Positions 5,903-8,890 of a DNA stretch of 8,890 bases are shown here, one piece after another. A model generated the notes under the pieces. That model searched no databases and had not been told where the DNA came from. It was given only the letters and a program-made list of their open reading frames with translations. Location of the stretch: contig CAMLPZ010000171.1 in the NCBI GenBank assembly GCA_946482045.1, positions 1 through 8,890 on the forward strand. Direction: 5' to 3'. Origin of the DNA: an uncultured Asticcacaulis sp. GTDB lineage: Bacteria > Pseudomonadota > Alphaproteobacteria > Caulobacterales > Caulobacteraceae. The number at the start of each line of letters is the position of its first letter. The first letter of the stretch is position 1. The translations under genes were made by a program, and so were the position numbers.

Positions 5903-6038
5903 GTCGTACCCTCCACCACCGTCGAGGGTGTGGATGGCCCCGCAATCTCCCTCCGCCCTACGCGAAGCGTGGGGAGGGGGGGACCGCACGAGAGAGCCAT
6001 CGCCAGATGGCGAATGAGATGTGGTGGAGGGGTACGAC
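5903..6038. repeat. Palindromic intergenic repeat element with terminal inverted repeats
   Basis: A 136-base non-coding element between two convergent genes. Its ends, GTCGTACCCTCCACCAC (5903-5919) and GTGGTGGAGGGGTACGAC (6021-6038), are inverted copies differing by one missing C. Inside are further dyads: CCTACGC-GAA-GCGTGGGG near 5958-5975 with flanking C/T-rich and G-rich tracts, and TCGCCA-GA-TGGCGA near 6000-6013. Termini plus nested hairpins suggest a MITE- or REP-type element, possibly also acting as a bidirectional transcription barrier. No target-site duplication is evident. Confidence 0.7.
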
Positions 6039-6044
6039 ACCATC

Positions 6045-6590
6045 CTACTCCTCGCCCCGCCATCTTTTAATCGCTTGCTTCAACCACTCCGGCGCCCCCG
6101 ACATATCCGGTTGGGGCCCAGTCATCGCCGCCGCGCGTGCCTGCATTTCGCTTAAAACCGGCACGTCGTTGGCAATCCGCTCGGCATCCGTGGTCGCTGG
6201 ATCGACGTCCCACAAGCGATATGCCACGCCGTCGGGCACAATATTGGTGCCGTACTTCTGTGGCTTGCCAGCGTACATCAATGAGCGATCAAGCGCCGCT
6301 GCCGCCAGCCAGCGCGCCTTGGCATGGCCCAGGTCGCGCGCCTTCGCCGCCAGTTGATGGCCGAGCCAGGCTTCGTCACTCGCGTCACCATGATTGAGCA
6401 CCCAGGCCGCCGCGTATAGCGCCTCAGGATCATCGGGCCATCCATCGTTGACCAAAGCCTTGACGCTGTCCCTGCGGGCCTTGTCGCGGTGGCGCAGGCG
6501 GTCGTAAACCTCGCTGCCCGCCAGCACGTCGCGGTTTTCCGCGCGGTCGTCGAACATAAGGCTGAGGAGTTCCTGGTTGACGTCGCTCAT
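6045..6590 (-). CDS. DUF6624-like soluble protein of unknown function
   Basis: 181 residues, no signal peptide or membrane segment, mostly helical in character and rich in alanine. The pattern resembles DUF6624: an acidic/charged N-terminus with DDRAENRDVL (14-23), the stretch VNDGWPDD (47-54), AAAWVLNHGDASDEAWLGHQL (60-80, helical-repeat-like), then ALDRSLMYAGKPQKYGTN (99-116), which matches the family's DR...GxxQxYGT hallmark, and LWDVDPAT (126-133). The family has no established activity. The ATG at 6590 was chosen; a TTG two codons earlier is less likely. The Shine-Dalgarno is poor: the purine run GAGGGGG lies 13 bases upstream and belongs to the repeat block that ends there. It may be the third gene of the metG/DUF805-F unit, if transcription passes the repeats. 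The family call is from memory of the motif pattern. Confidence 0.75.
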   Translation of the reverse strand: MSDVNQELLSLMFDDRAENRDVLAGSEVYDRLRHRDKARRDSVKALVNDGWPDDPEALYAAAWVLNHGDASDEAWLGHQLAAKARDLGHAKARWLAAAALDRSLMYAGKPQKYGTNIVPDGVAYRLWDVDPATTDAERIANDVPVLSEMQARAAAMTGPQPDMSGAPEWLKQAIKRWRGEE

Positions 6591-6602
6591 ACTCAAAGTT
6601 TC

Positions 6603-6773
6603 GCCCCCTCTCCCCGCCTACGGGGTATAGCGCCAGCGAAAGTATAGCTTTCGCCAGCGATGGGTTGGGGTGAGGGGCCGGGAGTCACAAGCTACGTCTA
6701 AATTGTCTGGCGCACCAGCCCCTCACCCGTCTCGCAAGCGAGACTCCCTCTCCCCGTAAAACGGGGAGAGGGT
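6603..6773. repeat. REP-like repeat block: two inverted units between DUF805 gene F and the DUF6624-like gene
   Basis: The gap of about 186 bases between two minus-strand genes is nearly filled by two related units in opposite orientation. The left unit (6605-6677) starts CCCCTCTCCCC and ends GGGGTGAGGGG, with an internal stem GCGAAAG-TATAG-CTTTCGC (6636-6654). The right unit (about 6718-6772) starts CCCCTCACCC, holds a perfect stem GTCTCGC-AA-GCGAGAC (6729-6744), and ends in a perfect 12-base-pair hairpin CCCTCTCCCCGT-AAA-ACGGGGAGAGGG (6746-6772) just past the stop of gene F. No T run follows on the minus strand. These are typical dispersed intergenic repeats of high-GC proteobacteria. Confidence 0.75.
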
Positions 6774-6776
6774 CAA

Positions 6777-7181
6777 TTATTCAAACACCTGTTCCGGATC
6801 GCCTACGCCCTTCGGCGATGGCCCGTACCGGTTCGGACCTGGCGTACCGTCCCGCAAGCCGCATTCGAAGAAGGTCCACGCCCAGCCCAGCACCGGGATC
6901 AGGTTGATCCGCCACCAGCGGTACGACCGGTTAATGTCGTGCAGCCGCTTGATGTTCAGCGCCGCGCCGATCCAAAAGAACGGGAACATCGCGGCCAGGA
7001 TCGTCAGGTTGTGGAACCACTGAACGCCCATACCGCTACCATCCAGCGCCGTATCGACATAGAACCGCATCACAATCACGGACATACCGCAAAAACCAAT
7101 AAGGTTCACGATTGACCACAGCCAGAAGTCGCGCCGGCGGATACGGCCCGACAATCCGAAAAGCATCCGCCAGAATGGCAT
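6777..7181 (-). CDS. DUF805 membrane protein, paralogue F, coupled to metG
   Basis: 134 residues: MLFGLSGRIRRRDFWLW (6-22), helix 1 (22-40), helix 2 (58-76), a degenerate core KRLHDINRSYRWW (78-90) where other copies have KRWHDRxKSGWW, helix 3, FFECGLRDGTPGPNRYGPSPKG (105-125) and the tail VGDPEQVFE. The loss of the core Trp, Arg and Gly makes it the most divergent core in the window while both termini stay conserved. Its ATG shares the A with the metG TGA stop (TGATG, 7183-7179), so translation is probably coupled to metG. It lies about 1.9 kb from the main array, separated by the hydrolase and DUF6624-like genes. Function unknown. Confidence 0.9.
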   Translation of the reverse strand: MPFWRMLFGLSGRIRRRDFWLWSIVNLIGFCGMSVIVMRFYVDTALDGSGMGVQWFHNLTILAAMFPFFWIGAALNIKRLHDINRSYRWWRINLIPVLGWAWTFFECGLRDGTPGPNRYGPSPKGVGDPEQVFE

Positions 7182-8890
7182 CAGGCCTCGCTGCCGCCAA
7201 AGCGTTCAGCCCATTCGGCGACCTGCGTGTCTTCGATCTTGCGGAACAGGACCTCACCCGCCGCCACGGCCTGACCTGGCTCAAGCTGCGTCAACTCGGC
7301 CTTGGCGTCGGTCGAGGGCCACGCAAGCGGCAGGGTCGCGCCTACCGTGGCGGCGATCTTCTCGGCGGCGAACGGAATCAACGGTTGCGCCAGCACGGCA
7401 TAGAGCCGGACCAGGTTCAGCCCGTGGCGCACGATCACCCCTGCCCTGACCGCATCGGTCTTGAGTGCGGTCCACGGCGCGGCTTCCTGCAGATACTCAT
7501 TACCAAGCACCCAGATGCGGCGAACCGCCTGGGCGGCCTTGCGCATCTCCATCTCTTCAAACGCCTGCGTGGCTTCTTCGAGCAGCGCCGACAGGTCGAC
7601 ATAGAGCTTTTCTTCCAGCGGCCCCGCCCCGCCGCCTTCCGGCACGACGCCGCCCATCTTGCCTTCGCAGAACTTGGTGATGCGGTTGACGAAGTTACCC
7701 AGAACGTCGGCCAGGTCCTTGTTGATCGTCGCCTGGAACTGTTCCCAGGTGAACGAACTGTCCGAACTTTCCGGCGAATTGGCGATCAGGTACCAGCGCC
7801 AGTAATCGGCCGGCAGCAGCTCCAGCGCCTGGTCCATGAAGACGCCGCGGTTCATCGAGGTCGAGAACTTGCCGCCGTACCAGTTGAGCCAGTTGAAGGC
7901 CTTCAGCGTATCGACCATTTTCCACGGCTCACCCGAGCCGATGATGGTCGCAGGGAAGCTGACCGTATGGAAAGCGACATTGTCCTTGCCCATGAACTGG
8001 ATATAGCGCACGTCGTCGGCGCCCTGGTCGAGCCGCCACCAGCGCTTCCATCCGTCGGGATCATTCTTTGCGTCAAACATCTCGCGCGTGGCGCCGATAT
8101 ATTCGATCGGCGCATCAAACCAGACGTAGAAGACCTTGTTTTCAAAGCCCGGACGCGGCTGACCGTCCTTGCCCACAGGCACGCCCCACTTGAGGTCGCG
8201 GGTGATGCCGCGATCGATCAGACCTTCTTCCAGGTGTTTGTTGGCAATCGCCTTGGCCAGGTGCGGCCAGTTGTCGTGGCTGGCGATCCACTCGCGCAGC
8301 TGCGGCTCGACCTTGGTTTGCAGCAAATACAAGTGCTTGGTGTCGCGAACTTCCAGATTGGTTGAGCCCGACACAGCCGAATATGGGTTCTTCAGGTCGG
8401 TCGGATCGAGCAGGCGCCCGCAGTTATCGCACTGGTCGCCGCGCGCCTTTTCGTAGCCGCAGTGCGGACAGGTGCCTTCGACATAGCGGTCGGGCAGGAA
8501 TCGGCCGTCATCGATGGAATAGACCATCTTGTCGGTGCGTTCCTCGATCAACCCATTGTGGTCCAGCGCGTCGCAGAACATCTGGGTCAATTCGCGGTTC
8601 TGCGGCGACGACGACCGGCCAAACCAGTCGTAGCTGAGGCCGAACTGCTCGCCGGCATTCTTTTGGATCAGGTGCTGCTCATCGCAATAGGTGCGAACGT
8701 CCTGGCCGGCCTTGGCGGCGGCAAGCTCGGCGGGCGTGCCGTGCTCGTCGGTGGCGCAGATATAGAGGACGTCGTGCCCCCTAGCCCGCATGAACCGCGC
8801 ATAGACGTCGGCGGGCAGCATGGACCCGGCCAGATTGCCGAGGTGCTTGATGCCGTTGATGTACGGAAGCGCGGAGGTGATGAGGATGCG
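7181..8890 (-). CDS. metG: Methionyl-tRNA synthetase (5' end outside the window)
   Basis: Class I synthetase that charges tRNA-Met and initiator tRNA in the cytoplasm. 569 residues are visible; only the first few are missing, because the window begins at [19 protein letters not shown], with the HIGH-type signature KHLGN. Counting visible residues, a zinc knuckle with paired cysteines CPHC...CDNC lies at 141-157 and the KMSKS-loop equivalent is KFSTS at 341-345, a form seen in alphaproteobacterial enzymes. The anticodon-binding helical domain follows. The protein ends shortly after residue 540 with no C-terminal tRNA-binding (Trbp111-like) domain, giving about 572 residues, typical for this group. 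The stop overlaps the start of DUF805 gene F. A window-internal ATG at 8821 is a Met within the Rossmann fold, not the start. Confidence 0.96.
   Translation of the reverse strand, partial: RILITSALPYINGIKHLGNLAGSMLPADVYARFMRARGHDVLYICATDEHGTPAELAAAKAGQDVRTYCDEQHLIQKNAGEQFGLSYDWFGRSSSPQNRELTQMFCDALDHNGLIEERTDKMVYSIDDGRFLPDRYVEGTCPHCGYEKARGDQCDNCGRLLDPTDLKNPYSAVSGSTNLEVRDTKHLYLLQTKVEPQLREWIASHDNWPHLAKAIANKHLEEGLIDRGITRDLKWGVPVGKDGQPRPGFENKVFYVWFDAPIEYIGATREMFDAKNDPDGWKRWWRLDQGADDVRYIQFMGKDNVAFHTVSFPATIIGSGEPWKMVDTLKAFNWLNWYGGKFSTSMNRGVFMDQALELLPADYWRWYLIANSPESSDSSFTWEQFQATINKDLADVLGNFVNRITKFCEGKMGGVVPEGGGAGPLEEKLYVDLSALLEEATQAFEEMEMRKAAQAVRRIWVLGNEYLQEAAPWTALKTDAVRAGVIVRHGLNLVRLYAVLAQPLIPFAAEKIAATVGATLPLAWPSTDAKAELTQLEPGQAVAAGEVLFRKIEDTQVAEWAERFGGSEA

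Noticed and set aside
6746..6772. Hairpin directly after DUF805 gene F as an intrinsic terminator
   Set aside because: The 12-base-pair stem is perfect, but on the minus strand it is followed by GAGTCTCGC and not by a T run, and it belongs to the repeat block.
5903..6773. CRISPR array or insertion sequence in the repeat-rich gaps
   Set aside because: There are no regularly spaced identical repeats with unique spacers and no transposase gene; the elements are short palindromic intergenic repeats.
7112..8365. Plus-strand open reading frame of 417 codons opposite metG
   Set aside because: It lies antisense to the clear MetG reading frame, is rich in Arg/His/Gln/Asp as mirror frames of high-GC genes are, and shows no recognisable domain.

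Overview
The window looks like chromosome from an alphaproteobacterium, most likely Caulobacterales. The order of genome suggested is an inference from the EF-Tu N-terminus, the KFSTS-type MetG, the long basic RlmB N-terminus and the moderately high GC content. No single feature proves the genus.

Layout. At 1-300 (minus) lies the end of a translation operon: tRNA-Tyr(GTA), tRNA-Gly(TCC), then the first codons of tuf (EF-Tu). This is the same tRNA-Tyr/tRNA-Gly/tufB linkage known from other proteobacteria. A candidate stable-RNA promoter for it overlaps the start of the divergent gene rlmB. At 467-2189 (plus) are rlmB (23S rRNA Gm2251 methyltransferase) and a TerC-family membrane protein gene.

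From 2206 to 4862 (minus) come five consecutive genes for small DUF805 membrane proteins, lettered A to E here in order along the plus strand (E is transcribed first). E and D form a bicistronic unit closed by a strong intrinsic terminator. C, B and A follow with longer gaps, and hairpins stand just before the starts of B and A. A divergent gene at 5033-5896 (plus) encodes a dienelactone-hydrolase-family enzyme with a twin-arginine signal.

From 6045 to the right edge (minus) runs metG (its 5' end lies outside the window), then a sixth DUF805 gene (F) whose ATG overlaps the metG stop codon, then a REP-like repeat block, then a DUF6624-like gene. A second palindromic repeat element, with 17/18-base terminal inverted repeats, separates this last gene from the convergent hydrolase.

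The housekeeping genes (tuf, tRNAs, rlmB, metG) all serve translation. The unusual feature is the expansion of DUF805: six paralogues in under 5 kb, with one translationally coupled to methionyl-tRNA synthetase. The function of DUF805 proteins is unknown. Nothing in the sequence indicates a defence system, phage, transposase or CRISPR array.
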